From: Glycomyces sp. YM15
GTDB taxonomy: Bacteria > Actinomycetota > Actinomycetes > Mycobacteriales > Micromonosporaceae
Length of the DNA stretch: 64,000 nucleotides
Direction: 5' to 3'
Assembly (NCBI RefSeq): GCF_016918015.1
Contig: NZ_JAERMK010000007.1
Coordinates: 1-64,000, forward strand
Shown in pieces: positions 1-8,924 of the stretch. The position numbers and the translations under genes were made by a program. The notes under the pieces are model-generated. The model did not search any database and was not told where the DNA came from. It saw only the letters and a list, made by a program, of their open reading frames with translations. The first letter of the stretch is position 1. Every line of letters starts with the position of its first letter.

Positions 1-2
1 TG

Positions 3-89
3 CGCAGTCTCCAGAAACTCCCTGAGACCGTCAAGCGCTTCTTCAACCACCCCGAACTCGCCTACATCCTTGCCGCCCAACCGGAATGA
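3..89 (+). CDS. C-terminal end of an unidentified protein (partial)
   Basis: An open frame enters from the left edge and ends at TGA 87-89, encoding 28 residues that finish in YILAAQPE. It has an amphipathic, protein-like composition (LPETVKRFFNHPEL). Too little is present to name a family, and the 5' part lies outside the window. Confidence 0.4.
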   Translation, partial: RSLQKLPETVKRFFNHPELAYILAAQPE

Positions 90-505
90 CACCAGAACAA
101 CCAACTTCACAGTTCCGGATTAGTAGCGGCGCGGACTGCGGTACGAAGATCAATGCCGCTTGATTCAAGTCGAGGACGACAAACCCCCGACCTGAACGAT
201 CCGATTCACCGAAGAAACGGTCTTTCGACGCAATGCTGCCCCTAGCAAGAATGCCCTCAATTCGCCTCATACGCCCAGCCCAACACCGGACCTCCCGCCC
301 GATGGTCAGCATCGACGCAGGTAATCCACCCGCGAGCGGAGGTGCCGTCACGATCAATGCTCATGAATCGCTCGCGGAACCCAGTCGCGGTGTCATGCTG
401 ACGGTGTGGTGGCACGAACGATCCTGAACACGACGCTTGAGGTCGGATGGTGGTCATCCAGGTGAAGGCTCGCCGGACGGAACTGAACTTAAAGGAGGCG
501 TCTCG
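90..505. other. Stretch without a recognisable gene
   Basis: About 415 bases of moderate GC with only short overlapping open frames on both strands and no ribosome-binding site leading into any of them. I see no RNA gene or repeat here. It ends in the AAAGGAGG ribosome-binding site of the next gene. Confidence 0.4.
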
Positions 506-1060
506 ATGGGTCAGCCAAGATATGAGTTCCAAACGGTCAAAATACCAAAACGTTATCCCAGACGGACGGGCCGGGAGCGCGACAAGGTTCTGCGCATGTA
601 TAGCGCGCAGGGCTGGGAATTCGTGCGGAAGGTTCGGGAATTGTGGGGGCGCAGCGAGGAAGTTGAGCTTCGTCGAGCCCTACCGTCCGGTGACGCGTCC
701 CCTGCTGGAGGGAGCCCAGGACCTTCGACTGCCGACGAGCTCACCAAACTTGCTGATCTTCTTGCTCGCGATCTGATCACCCGCGACGAGTTCGATTGGC
801 AGAAGCAGCGCGTCCGGGGGTCGTCAGGCAGATCAGGTGCCTATTCGGTCGTCCTCGACGCCGCAGGCGCAGGTGTTACGAAAATCCGTGTCATCACAGA
901 GATCCGTTCATTGATTGGGATGGGCCTCAAGCCCGCTGTCGCCCTGGTAGACAACACACCTTCTACTTTGCTGTCTGGAGTCGATCATGCGACTGCGGCT
1001 CAAGCCCAGGAGACCTTGGTAGGACTTGGCGCGACCGCCCGCATTGTTCCGGCGGAGTAG
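506..1060 (+). CDS. SHOCT domain protein with ribosomal L7/L12 C-terminal-like domain
   Basis: Start chosen at ATG 506 because a near-perfect ribosome-binding site (AAAGGAGG, 491-498) precedes it; the frame stays open further upstream but without such a site. The 184-aa product has three parts. An N-terminal ~60-residue region (YEFQTVKIPKRY, then QGWEFVRKV) resembles DUF4177-type small domains. A ~30-residue segment (ADELTKLADLLARDLITRDE) fits the SHOCT short C-terminal domain. The last ~70 residues (TKIRVITEIRSLIGMGLKPA, then ALVDNTPSTLL) match the L7/L12 C-terminal fold, which in ribosomes contacts elongation factors. This is not the ribosomal protein itself, because the L7/L12 N-terminal dimerisation domain and hinge are absent. 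The role is unknown. It stands alone in a region of mobile-element debris. Confidence 0.7.
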   Translation: MGQPRYEFQTVKIPKRYPRRTGRERDKVLRMYSAQGWEFVRKVRELWGRSEEVELRRALPSGDASPAGGSPGPSTADELTKLADLLARDLITRDEFDWQKQRVRGSSGRSGAYSVVLDAAGAGVTKIRVITEIRSLIGMGLKPAVALVDNTPSTLLSGVDHATAAQAQETLVGLGATARIVPAE

Positions 1061-1192
1061 CGCCGAAACCCTCGAACTGCGGAGACCGCGCTCTATGAGC
1101 ACGATGCCTCCCCTCGGTGCGCGCCCCCTCGAATTGCGTCGTCTGCCAGACAACAGCGAGGGGAATCAAACTCACACAACCTCGATACCGTT

Positions 1193-1579
1193 TTGACGCA
1201 TAGGCCAGAATGGAATGAGCTGACACCGACCGAGATCCATTGCAACGCACCGAATCTGAATGATATTCATAATTATGAATGTCCGGTGGACCTTAGTACC
1301 GCTTACTACAACTCATCGCCGCAGGTCACGGCCTTGTTGTGGCGCGTACGGGACGTCATTTCGGCCGCGGCGGCCCCGGAACGGCACCAGTCAATCCCGC
1401 AGGTTTCTACGCTGGCGGCTGCTTCCTGCAACGGCCGGCCGCGGGCGATCAGGGATCGGCTCGCGCCTGAGGAGTTCGATCGTCTGCTGACCGCGGCTCG
1501 CGGTGGGGCCTGTAGGAAGGCGCTTGCGGCCGAGTTCGGCATCAGTCGCCGGAGCATCCACCGCCTGCTCACGGGTTGA
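1193..1579 (+). CDS. Small helix-turn-helix protein
   Basis: The last ~50 residues (RLAPEEFDRLLTAARGG, then KALAAEFGISRRSIHRLLTG) form a clear helix-turn-helix of the kind at the C-terminus of resolvases and in small phage or plasmid regulators. The N-terminal half has no recognisable domain. The AT-rich repeat at 1231-1280 lies inside the first third of the frame, so the true start may be further downstream, or the gene may be the surviving 3' end of a recombinase. No good ribosome-binding site decides the start. Its position beside tRNA-like and transposase remnants fits a mobile-element origin. Confidence 0.4.
   Translation: MTHRPEWNELTPTEIHCNAPNLNDIHNYECPVDLSTAYYNSSPQVTALLWRVRDVISAAAAPERHQSIPQVSTLAAASCNGRPRAIRDRLAPEEFDRLLTAARGGACRKALAAEFGISRRSIHRLLTG
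1231..1280. repeat. AT-rich direct repeat, copy A
   Basis: This 50-base segment aligns without gaps to 6721-6770, with 42 of 50 positions identical by hand count. Positions 1251-1270 differ from the other copy by a single base. It contains the perfect 16-bp palindrome ATTCATAATTATGAAT (1264-1279), which stands out in very GC-rich DNA. It could be one end of an integrated element or a binding site for a Fur/Zur-like metalloregulator; the sequence alone does not decide. Confidence 0.6.
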
Positions 1580-2180
1580 GTGGAGACACGGCACGGTCGC
1601 TTCCGTGAGAGGTGAGGGCTCTGGCGTTATGGTCGGGCGATGGCAGGCTATGAGCGTCGGATCAGCGTGTTTGGCGAGCGGCTCGAGACCATCGACGCGC
1701 ACCGCATCGCCGGAGTCCTCATCCGGCTCGCGAAAGCCGAACGGGAACGGGCCCAAGGCCTGGCTCGAAAAGCCGAGCCGGAAGACCCCGCCATGGGAGC
1801 GGTCAAGGAAATCCCGCACTGCTGCGGGCCAAAGGAGCTGCAGAGGGAGGCTGGTCCCGAGCGTGCGAAGGCACTACGCTCACTGCATGCAGCGCTTTTC
1901 CTCGAATCGCCATCGCGAACGGCGCGACCGCTGCCGCTACCGAGGAGAAACCCCTCGCCAGCATGAATGACCTCCGCAACTTCATCAACGCTCGTCTTGA
2001 CGAGGGCGAAGCAGCTGTGCGCGCGATTGGCGCTGCGCGCCTGTGCGCTGCTGGTCCTCATCACTCCGAGCGCACCTGCCCGACACGATTCCGACACGGT
2101 TCGTTCTGCGCTTACACAACCTCACGCGACAGTCGCATTTTGACCCGATCGCAGACATGGAAATGCGCCCTCGACAAGTG
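1580..2180. other. Degraded accessory sequence, possible DUF6221-like gene remnant
   Basis: No intact gene. A plus-strand frame starting at ATG 1963 begins MNDLRNFINARLDEGEAAVR. That resembles the N-terminus of DUF6221-type small proteins common in actinobacterial phages and plasmids, but the similarity stops after about 35 residues. An earlier frame at 1640-1966 has protein-like composition but no recognisable family. I read the stretch as decayed mobile-element genes. Confidence 0.35.
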
Positions 2181-2256
2181 GGTGCCCTACCTGGGATTCG
2201 AACTCAGAATGTGCGGGTTTTGAGTCCGCTCTCTCTGCCAGTTGGAGTAGTAGGGC
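2181..2256 (-). tRNA. tRNA-Leu(CAA)-like gene with a short variable loop
   Basis: Read on the minus strand, the segment folds as a cloverleaf. A 5' GCCCTAC (2250-2256) pairs perfectly over 7 bp with 3' GTAGGGC (2184-2190), followed by ACC. There is a D-arm with AACTGGCAGA and a T-arm with TTCGAAT flanked by CTGAG/CCCAG. The anticodon arm GCGG/CCGC encloses CTCAAAA, giving anticodon CAA (Leu, codon UUG). The variable region is only about 5 nt, whereas genuine bacterial tRNA-Leu has a long variable arm. This is either a phage- or element-borne atypical tRNA or a tRNA-derived remnant. The anticodon and T stems each have one mismatch. Confidence 0.5.
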
Positions 2257-2840
2257 CGGTGCTGGTGGTCTGGCCAGGAGATGCTACCTGCAGTTCACGG
2301 GCGTCAGAGGAGTCTGGTGGCGGTCGTGGCCGGTGGGGGAGCGGGGTGTTCACGCTGGTCACTTCAGCGGTGAGCTCGCTGCCGTCCCTGTCGTATGTCG
2401 CCTGGATGAGGAAACTCGGGGAGGAGTCGTGTTCGGCCAGTTCGGGGGCGTACGAGTCTGTGACATGACCCGGGCAGGAGCCGAACCCACGCTCACTTTG
2501 GCCGGTGAAGGAAGCTGACCTTGCGGTGTCGCCAGGGCTCTTTCCCGGCGGTTTCAGGCAGCGACCCTGGTCGTCGCAGTTTGCACCCGCTGTCGAGCGC
2601 ACCGTGCGAGGCGTGTGGGTTCGAATCCCTGCAGGCCATGAACAAGTAATGACCTGAGTTGTAAAGCGGCCGAGATTGGTCTTGATACGTTCATCCGGAC
2701 AACCGTTATTGCTGCCCCACCCGACGTGGTGCAACCGGGCCCCGATCCACGACGTTCGGGGCCTTCACCAACTCGGCGTCGGGGCGAACGTACAGCTGGC
2801 GATTGAGTACCGCCGCGAAGGACTTGTTCTTCTCTGCCAC
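2257..2840. other. Degraded sequence with a second tRNA-like fragment
   Basis: No convincing protein gene. Around 2616-2637 on the plus strand there is a T-arm-like stretch (GGGTTCGAATCCC) followed by GCAGGCC, but I cannot find a matching 5' acceptor strand or anticodon arm upstream. It looks like a tRNA 3' remnant, as often left by integration events. Confidence 0.3.
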
Positions 2841-3040
2841 TCAGCCGGACTTCGCCAGGTTGAGTGACATAACGGTCTGGGAGGTGTCGTCTGCGAGGTG
2901 GATCTTGGTGGTCCAGCTCTCGCGTGAGTGGCCCAGGGCGTGGTCGTCGGGTTCGCCGGGGACGGGCGTCTTCCCGGCTCCGGCTGGCCGCGCATCTGGG
3001 GGATGCGCTTCTCGTGAGCGTAATTCGGGTGGCACGCAAG
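2841..3040 (-). pseudogene. IS5-type DDE transposase fragment
   Basis: The minus-strand frame reads GEPDDHALGHSRESWTTKIH followed by LADDTSQTVMSLNLAKSG and a stop. The pattern D-H-A-L-G-x-S-R-x-x-x-T-T-K-I-H is the segment preceding the catalytic core of many actinobacterial IS5-family DDE transposases. Only about 45 recognisable residues remain, the frame ends prematurely, and the flanking parts are scrambled. No terminal inverted repeats could be identified. Confidence 0.55.
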
Positions 3041-3335
3041 GGGCTAGGCCTTCAAGTGTCGGTAAGGCGACATCACTGCCCTACCTGCGGGAACGATGTT
3101 GTCGCACTTTCGGTCCGGTGCTGGCCTGGCAATCGTGTTGGCAGTAGGTGCTACCTGCACGGACAGTTAACCATCACCCGGGCAAACCTGGAACACCGCG
3201 GCCGCGCGGAGGCGCCAACGCTTGCAGGGCACAACAGTCATGAACTCCGCACCCTAGCGAAAAACCCGATCACCGTACTAGGATTCGCCTCTCAACCATT
3301 CGCAGACCTTCCCCTCTCCGCGAAAGGAACGCACC

Positions 3336-3842
3336 ATGACAGCACCCCAGCCTGTCAGTGATCTGTACGGTGGCCTCATACGTGAAGTCGTCGAGGTGCT
3401 CGCGCCAAACGAACTCCCGATCGTCGATGCCGCAATCGCGCTCAAACGCCGACGTCGCAGGCCGCGCTGGCGGCCCCGTTCGGACCGGGTCGGGTTCGGC
3501 TGGAGTGAAGCTGTCGTTCTTCTCGCCCCTGTGGTTTGGGTTGCTGTCGAGAAGATCGCCAAAGGTGCCGCAGACTCCCTTGGCGAACGGATCGCCCAGC
3601 TCGTCCTGCGGCTGTTCCGCAGAAGCAAACGACGGCAGGTCGACAAAGACGCTGTTCGCAAGATCGTCCGTAAGGTTGCCGCCGAGTACGGCGTCAATGA
3701 CGATGACGCTGAACGGATCACGGACGAAATCTGGCCGCGCCTGCCACTCCACCTCCGCATTTCCGGCGATCCGGTCACCGACCCTGCGCCCCCCGACGAG
3801 TCAGACAAACCTGAACCCCCCGAGCCAGCCAAGTCTTTATGA
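3336..3842 (+). CDS. 168-aa membrane-anchored protein, first gene of the M48 protease operon
   Basis: ATG 3336 is preceded by a GAAAGGAA ribosome-binding site. The protein has a very basic stretch (KRRRRRPRWRPR, residues ~38-49), then one hydrophobic segment (VVLLAPVVWVAVEK), then a charged region (RRSKRRQVDKDAVRKIVRKV) and a proline-rich acidic tail. It looks like a single-pass or membrane-associated protein. The stop overlaps the start of the metalloprotease gene as ATGA, so the two are probably translationally coupled and act together, for example as regulator, adaptor or substrate of the protease. I do not recognise a named family. Confidence 0.65.
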   Translation: MTAPQPVSDLYGGLIREVVEVLAPNELPIVDAAIALKRRRRRPRWRPRSDRVGFGWSEAVVLLAPVVWVAVEKIAKGAADSLGERIAQLVLRLFRRSKRRQVDKDAVRKIVRKVAAEYGVNDDDAERITDEIWPRLPLHLRISGDPVTDPAPPDESDKPEPPEPAKSL

Positions 3843-6574
3843 CCAGCCCCCGACTGGCAACCACATCAGCGTCCACCAGGACTTCGCTGCAGTTCATGCA
3901 GCTGCTCCTGCTGACGACCGCCGCCGCTTTCGGTATGAGCGGCAACATCGTCAGTATTTTCGAACCTACCGGCCGCGAACGCGCCTGCTTCCTTGCCGCC
4001 GGAGTCGACCTCGAACACCCGGCTGTCGCCAACCTCGCGCAGGCCCTGGCCCTCAACGGACCGGCCATCGACGCCTGTCTCGCCCGCCATGACGATTCCC
4101 CCACGCTCCTTCTCGCCCTCGCCTGGACCACGTTCACTGCCCTTGCCGCTCTGGCCGTGTTCGCAGCATTGCCACTCTGGCGTACACGCCGCAGCCGTTA
4201 CAGCCCGATCGCCGACGCTGACGTTTCCGGCGCCATCCGCATGGAACTTGCCGTCCTCACCCGCGAAGCCGGACTGCGTGAAAGTCCACGAGTTGTCGTA
4301 GAACCATTCGCGAGTTCAGGCGGGGGCTGCGTGTTCGGCCGCACCGGACGACCGGTACTACGCCTTCACGGCGGATTGACCGCCCTCGCCGGCACCGACC
4401 GGTTCCGCACCGTGCTCCGCCACGAACTTGCCCACATCCTCAATCGCGACATCACACTCACCTACAGTGTCATCGCCGCCTGGCGGGCCTTCGTCGCTTT
4501 GATCCTCCTGCCGTTCATCGCTGCACAGGTCTATGTAGCATTCGTGGCCGCCGAACGGTTTCCTTGGGGTGCTACGACGCTCGGCTCCTCCACCGTGTCC
4601 ATCGGTGCCGCCGCAGTCATGACCGTGCTGGTCCACCTCACGCGCGCGGACATTCTCCGCACGAGAGAACTTGAAGCTGACGCGGCCGCGCACCTTCCGG
4701 GAACCGACCCTGCATGCTCTCCCGACAACGATCCCCGCTGGCTCCTGCGACTACCCCTGCCGGTGCAGCGGTTCGTCGTACTGTGGCGAACCCACCCGAC
4801 CTGGGCTATGCGCCGTCACGCCCTCAGCGACCCGGCCTCCAGCGGGCGCATACAGCCCTTGACTTTGGCACTCACCGGCTTCGGTGCGGTCCTCGTGCGG
4901 GAACATATCCAGTTGACGGTGACCGCCGCCGCGATCGCCCCCTATCTTGCTGATCTTCTAGCGATGGCAATCCTCGCAGGAGTGCTCACGCTCGCCCTTC
5001 AACGGGCTCTCAGCGCGCCCGGGCCGACGCGCCTGCCTGTCGGCATCGCGGCCGGATTGTGGACTGGTACGGGGATGGCGCTTGCGGTGCCACTGGTCAG
5101 TCCGCGGTTCGCGCTTGGCGACCTGCCACCGCATCCGGAGGTCCTCCTCGTCCTTCCCGCCGTGCTCGCCGTATTCGGCTGGTGGACCGCTCAGACCCTG
5201 CACGTCTGGACCCGCGGAACCGTTCGCGGAGTCTGGCCACGGACTACCGTGGTCGCAGGTGCCGGAGCAATCGTTCTCGCCGGCGTGTGGGAACTGTGGG
5301 ACCAGATCAGTTTGCTGATGGCGGGCAACGTCTTTGACTTCGCCGAGTTGCGGGAGTTTTGGGCTGCGTACACCGTCGTCGGGCTTCCGCCTCTCGGCTG
5401 GAGCCTCAGCACCGACGATCTCGGCGTGCAGGTCCTTGCCGCCTGGTCGACCCTGCAGATAGTCCTCTTTGGGCCTGTGGTGTTGACCGGGGTCGCAATC
5501 TTGTGGGCGTTGCCGCTACTACTGGTGGTCTACACCGGTCGGTTCAGCGCTGAGTCACAGCCGGAGATGCTCCCGTTCGCCATCAAGCTCGGAATTACGG
5601 CTGCGTTTGTCAGTTGGCTTTTCCAGCCAGTGCTTGACGGCCTGCCGATGTCGAGAACTCCAGCGGTCGAACCTTGGTTCGTGTTGTACGTGCACTGGCA
5701 GCTCACACTTGCCCTGTTGGCGGCACTTCTGGCAGGGGGTACAGCCGCCTTCGGGGCGCGCAGCCACCGGCTACTCAGCGCGATCGTCGTCGGCCAGACT
5801 GCGGCACTGACCGCGGTCGGCGGCTCCCTCTTGATCGACATCGCCATGTCCTGCCGCAGCAGCGACACCTCCTGTATTGATTCCGCGGGAGTGGTGTGGG
5901 CTATTTTCGCAGCAGTGTTCGATTCCTTCCCGGTTCTCACGGCCGTCATATGTGTCCTCACGGCCCTGGCGGCGTCAGCATGGCACCAGGCCCGCAAGCG
6001 CCCACCGTTGCGTGAGATTACGACCACGCGTCGCGAAAGCCGGAGGCGAAAGGTTGGACGGCTGACGGCCGCCGCGACCGCGTCGGCCGTAGTCCTCGCG
6101 CTCACCATTTGGGATGGCGTAGGCGATGCCCGCCTGGACACCGCCCCTTCGGCTCTCAACATGGACGTGTTTGCGACCGTCGACTTCAATGCCTCCCCAG
6201 AGATGCTGTCCGCGCAGGTGAACGCGTGGTTTACCGAAGGTGGATCCGACCTCACCGAGCGGCTCACTAACGCCATCGCAGGGCTGCAAGAGGTGGACGC
6301 GGACCCGACACAAGAGATACTGGTTCCCGAGCGTTGCGGGGTATTCACCGTTGTCGCAGCCGACGCCCGCGCATTCTTCATTTACCCTGAGGTTGAGGGC
6401 CAGGAGGCCTGGAACAGAATCCTCACACTTACCGAGCTGTCGGCTCACCTGTGCCTTTTGGCATATGTCTATGGCGAAACCGAATATCTCGACCTTGCGG
6501 TTGACACGCTCGCGTACGGCCTTCCCGACCTGCTCCTAGCATTCCTGGAGCGGATCCTGGAAGACGCAGGCTAA
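3839..6574 (+). CDS. Large M48-type membrane metalloprotease
   Basis: The 911-aa protein starts at ATG 3839, overlapping the upstream gene by 4 bases. Two hydrophobic segments lie near residues 20-40 and 85-110. They are followed by the zinc motif HELAH (195-199, within FRTVLRHELAHILNRD) and ELEAD (277-281), whose second Glu is the expected third zinc ligand. This is the layout of M48 (HtpX/Ste24-type) membrane peptidases. A long multi-pass region follows, then a ~130-residue soluble tail with ETEYLDLAVDTLAYGLPD. Typical M48 enzymes are ~300 residues, so roughly two thirds is extra membrane and tail sequence. The target is unknown. Its position among mobile debris and its coupling to the small membrane protein suggest an accessory two-gene system. 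Confidence 0.8.
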   Translation: MTSPRLATTSASTRTSLQFMQLLLLTTAAAFGMSGNIVSIFEPTGRERACFLAAGVDLEHPAVANLAQALALNGPAIDACLARHDDSPTLLLALAWTTFTALAALAVFAALPLWRTRRSRYSPIADADVSGAIRMELAVLTREAGLRESPRVVVEPFASSGGGCVFGRTGRPVLRLHGGLTALAGTDRFRTVLRHELAHILNRDITLTYSVIAAWRAFVALILLPFIAAQVYVAFVAAERFPWGATTLGSSTVSIGAAAVMTVLVHLTRADILRTRELEADAAAHLPGTDPACSPDNDPRWLLRLPLPVQRFVVLWRTHPTWAMRRHALSDPASSGRIQPLTLALTGFGAVLVREHIQLTVTAAAIAPYLADLLAMAILAGVLTLALQRALSAPGPTRLPVGIAAGLWTGTGMALAVPLVSPRFALGDLPPHPEVLLVLPAVLAVFGWWTAQTLHVWTRGTVRGVWPRTTVVAGAGAIVLAGVWELWDQISLLMAGNVFDFAELREFWAAYTVVGLPPLGWSLSTDDLGVQVLAAWSTLQIVLFGPVVLTGVAILWALPLLLVVYTGRFSAESQPEMLPFAIKLGITAAFVSWLFQPVLDGLPMSRTPAVEPWFVLYVHWQLTLALLAALLAGGTAAFGARSHRLLSAIVVGQTAALTAVGGSLLIDIAMSCRSSDTSCIDSAGVVWAIFAAVFDSFPVLTAVICVLTALAASAWHQARKRPPLREITTTRRESRRRKVGRLTAAATASAVVLALTIWDGVGDARLDTAPSALNMDVFATVDFNASPEMLSAQVNAWFTEGGSDLTERLTNAIAGLQEVDADPTQEILVPERCGVFTVVAADARAFFIYPEVEGQEAWNRILTLTELSAHLCLLAYVYGETEYLDLAVDTLAYGLPDLLLAFLERILEDAG

Positions 6575-6847
6575 CGGCTTCGTGCTCGTAGTCAGACCGT
6601 AAGGCCGACATGATGAAGGCGGGTATTTCGATCAACGGTGCAGGGACTGCCGCAGTCGAGCCGTGCGACCAGTTCGATTGTGGCCGTTTGGCGGATCTCG
6701 TGACATCAACGAACACGACACGAGATACCTTGTAACGCAACGAATCCGAATGATATTCATGAATATAAATATGACGTGGGCTTAACCGGGATCGAACCAA
6801 TGGCCTATCTGCGGCTTGTGGTGCTTGGCGGAAGTAGCCACATCTAA
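6575..6847. other. Non-coding segment with direct repeat and tRNA-like 3' end
   Basis: This segment follows the protease gene. It holds direct-repeat copy B (6721-6770). On the minus strand, around 6781-6806, there is a T-arm-like sequence (ATTGG, TTCGATC, CCGGT) next to the broken integrase gene. No protein gene is seen. A tRNA 3' end beside an integrase is the usual layout of an integration site, but the rest of the tRNA is not recognisable. Confidence 0.4.
6721..6770. repeat. AT-rich direct repeat, copy B
   Basis: Same orientation as 1231-1280, with 42 of 50 positions identical and no gaps by hand count. It contains the perfect palindrome ATATTCATGAATAT. It sits between the end of the metalloprotease gene and the integrase remnant, about 5.5 kb from copy A, so the two copies bracket the metalloprotease operon. 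Confidence 0.6.
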
Positions 6848-7394
6848 ATGCCGGCGAGGCGGTCATTCGCTCCCGCACGAGCAGGTCTGTCCCTCGACCG
6901 GGTTGAGGTGGGTGTGGGCCCATTCCAGGGGCCGGGCTTCCTCAGTGCGGACGCCGGTGAACATCGACAGGGCGTAGGCATGGATCGGTCGCCCCTTGCC
7001 GGCAGCCGGAAGTGCCTTGCCCTGATCGTGCGTGAGCGCTTTGGGCCTCGGCCATGGTGTCGAGCCAGGCGTCGACGTCGTCGGGCACTCCCTGACGCGG
7101 CTGCGCGGGTCGAGGACGGTGACGGTGTCGGCGAACGGCAGGAGCTTGCGCACGTCCGCCAATTCGTGGCAGTGCGGGACGGCCGCAGTGCGTCAAGAGC
7201 CCGTAGCGATCCACGGTCCTGCGAGGCGTGGGTTCGCCCGGTCGCCGGTATTCGACGCGGAGCCGCACTCCTTGGCCGCGACGACGGTCCGCACCGGCGA
7301 GCTGTGCTTGGCGGTCGGCGGCGCCCCAGCATCGGTCGACGCACTCTACGAATCCTGGAAGGCCAGTCTGATCCGGGCGGGCTCGGTCTCGCAC
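6848..7394 (-). pseudogene. Broken tyrosine recombinase/integrase gene
   Basis: On the minus strand, fragments of an integrase appear in different frames. One frame reads PDDVDAWLDTMAEAQ. The adjacent frame reads LTHDQGKALPAAGKGRPIHA followed by YALSMFTGVRTEEARPLEW. The latter is the N-terminal part of the catalytic domain of phage-type integrases (L-T-x-x-Q, then T-G-x-R-x-x-E containing the first catalytic Arg). At least one frameshift separates the pieces, and the C-terminal HxxR and Tyr motifs are missing. It is therefore inactive. Confidence 0.6.
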
Positions 7395-7445
7395 CCAGCC
7401 CGCCCGCTACCTCAGGAACACCCGAGCCGGACCTGCGTCGCGCCG

Positions 7446-8924
7446 CTAGCGCTGCAGGGTCAGCACACCCGGCCGATAGGGCAGGAGGCCGTAGTCCATC
7501 CCGTCAGAGCTGGGGTCGCGTCCCTGATAGAGGAACTGCAGGTTGCAGGGGTCGATGGTCTTGGTCTGGTCGGGGTTGTTACGCACCAGGTCGCCGTGGC
7601 TGATGTCGTTGGTCCAGGTGGCGCCGCTGTTGGCCTTGCCCGCGAAGGGGTTGCTCTCCGTCGCGGCCTGCGGCGTCCACGTCCCGTCCAGGCTGGTTGC
7701 CGTGAACGAGCGGAAGTAGCGACCCTGGTCGCCCATGGCCTCGACGATCATGAGGTACTGGTTCTGGCCCTGGACCTTGTAGACCTCGACCGCCTCGAAC
7801 AGGTTCGCCTTCGTGTCGCTCATGACGAGCTCGTAGTCCGTGCCGAAGCTGCTCGGGAAGTCCCCGAGGGGCATGCTGGACCGGTAGATCTGGCCTTCGT
7901 CGTTGGCGAAGAACATGTACATGTTCTGGTCATCGGCGATGAGGGTCTGGTCGATGGGGTTGTTCACGGGAAGCTCCCCGTTGAAGAGCTCCTGGTGCGG
8001 GCCCCAGCTGTTGGGGTCGGCGGGGTTGGTCGACGTGCGGTAGGAGAACTTGTACGGCCAGCCCCACTGGTAGGCGAGCACCCAGACGTTCTTCGGGGCG
8101 AAGTAGATCAGCGTCGGGGCCACCGGGTTGAAGCTCGTCACCATGGTCTGGCCGGCCGAGGCCATGTCGGACCAGTTGGTGAACGGGCTGAAGACCACCG
8201 CGTTCCAGGCGTCTCCGGCGTCGTGCGTCGTGGCGTAGACGAGGTACTGGCCGTTGTGGCGGACTGCGGTGAAGTCCTTGAGTGCGACCTGCCCGTTCCT
8301 CGGTTCCGCGAGCGGGCCGGTCGAGGTCCAGTTGTACGTCGACGGAAGAGCGCAGGCGCCGCTGCCGCCGTCGACGCGGGCGAGCTGCCATTGCTGGTTG
8401 GCGCCGCCCCAGTCGCTGTACTGCACGACGCCTGCGCCGTCGTTGGTCGCGGCGTTCTGGACCTCGACGGCCTTGTTGCTGTTGCGGTTGATCAGGCGCA
8501 CGTAGCCGCTGTCGGAGTCGGCCAGCCGGAACTGCTGGTTGGTGCCGCCGTGGTCGGTCCACTGGTGGATGGCGGCACCGTCGGCGGTCGACCAGCCGGA
8601 CACGTCGAGCACCTTGCCCGAGTGCCGCGCCTTGATCCGGTAGTAGCCGCCGCCGGCGTCCACGAACTGGAACTGCTGGTTGTCGGCGTTCGTGCGTGTC
8701 CACTGGTGAAGCAGGGCTCCGTCGGCGGTGGACACACCGCTGACGTCCAGGACCTTGCCGCTGTTGCGATTCAGCAGCACGTACCAGGCGGAGGTGTCGA
8801 CCGTGGCGGCTGCAGCCGGGCCGGTGAACGGGTTGAGTACGGTCGCGGCGGCGGCCCCGGCGAGCACGCCGGCTCCGCCGATGAGCATCCGCCTGCGGCT
8901 CTTGGGGGTTTCCATCCAGGCCAT
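7446..8924 (-). CDS. Secreted CBM13-GH62 alpha-L-arabinofuranosidase
   Basis: Start taken at ATG 8924, which has AAGGAGG seven bases upstream; the frame extends 11 codons further without a better site. The 492-aa protein has a Tat-type signal ([20 protein letters not shown]). Next come three ricin-B-lectin repeats with QQF/QQW motifs (residues ~35-175, CBM13), then a GH62 domain starting [13 protein letters not shown]62 hallmarks are visible: ALKDFT (general base Asp), NPIDQTLI and [12 protein letters not shown] (acid Glu). GH62 enzymes remove arabinofuranose side chains from arabinoxylan. A near-consensus promoter lies at 9208-9236, giving a ~275-nt leader. A damaged second GH62 lies at 17860. 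Confidence 0.92.
   Translation of the reverse strand: MAWMETPKSRRRMLIGGAGVLAGAAAATVLNPFTGPAAAATVDTSAWYVLLNRNSGKVLDVSGVSTADGALLHQWTRTNADNQQFQFVDAGGGYYRIKARHSGKVLDVSGWSTADGAAIHQWTDHGGTNQQFRLADSDSGYVRLINRNSNKAVEVQNAATNDGAGVVQYSDWGGANQQWQLARVDGGSGACALPSTYNWTSTGPLAEPRNGQVALKDFTAVRHNGQYLVYATTHDAGDAWNAVVFSPFTNWSDMASAGQTMVTSFNPVAPTLIYFAPKNVWVLAYQWGWPYKFSYRTSTNPADPNSWGPHQELFNGELPVNNPIDQTLIADDQNMYMFFANDEGQIYRSSMPLGDFPSSFGTDYELVMSDTKANLFEAVEVYKVQGQNQYLMIVEAMGDQGRYFRSFTATSLDGTWTPQAATESNPFAGKANSGATWTNDISHGDLVRNNPDQTKTIDPCNLQFLYQGRDPSSDGMDYGLLPYRPGVLTLQR

Noticed and set aside
2550-2640. Possible second complete tRNA gene on the plus strand
   Set aside because: Only a T-arm-like segment can be found; there is no matching acceptor 5' strand or anticodon arm.
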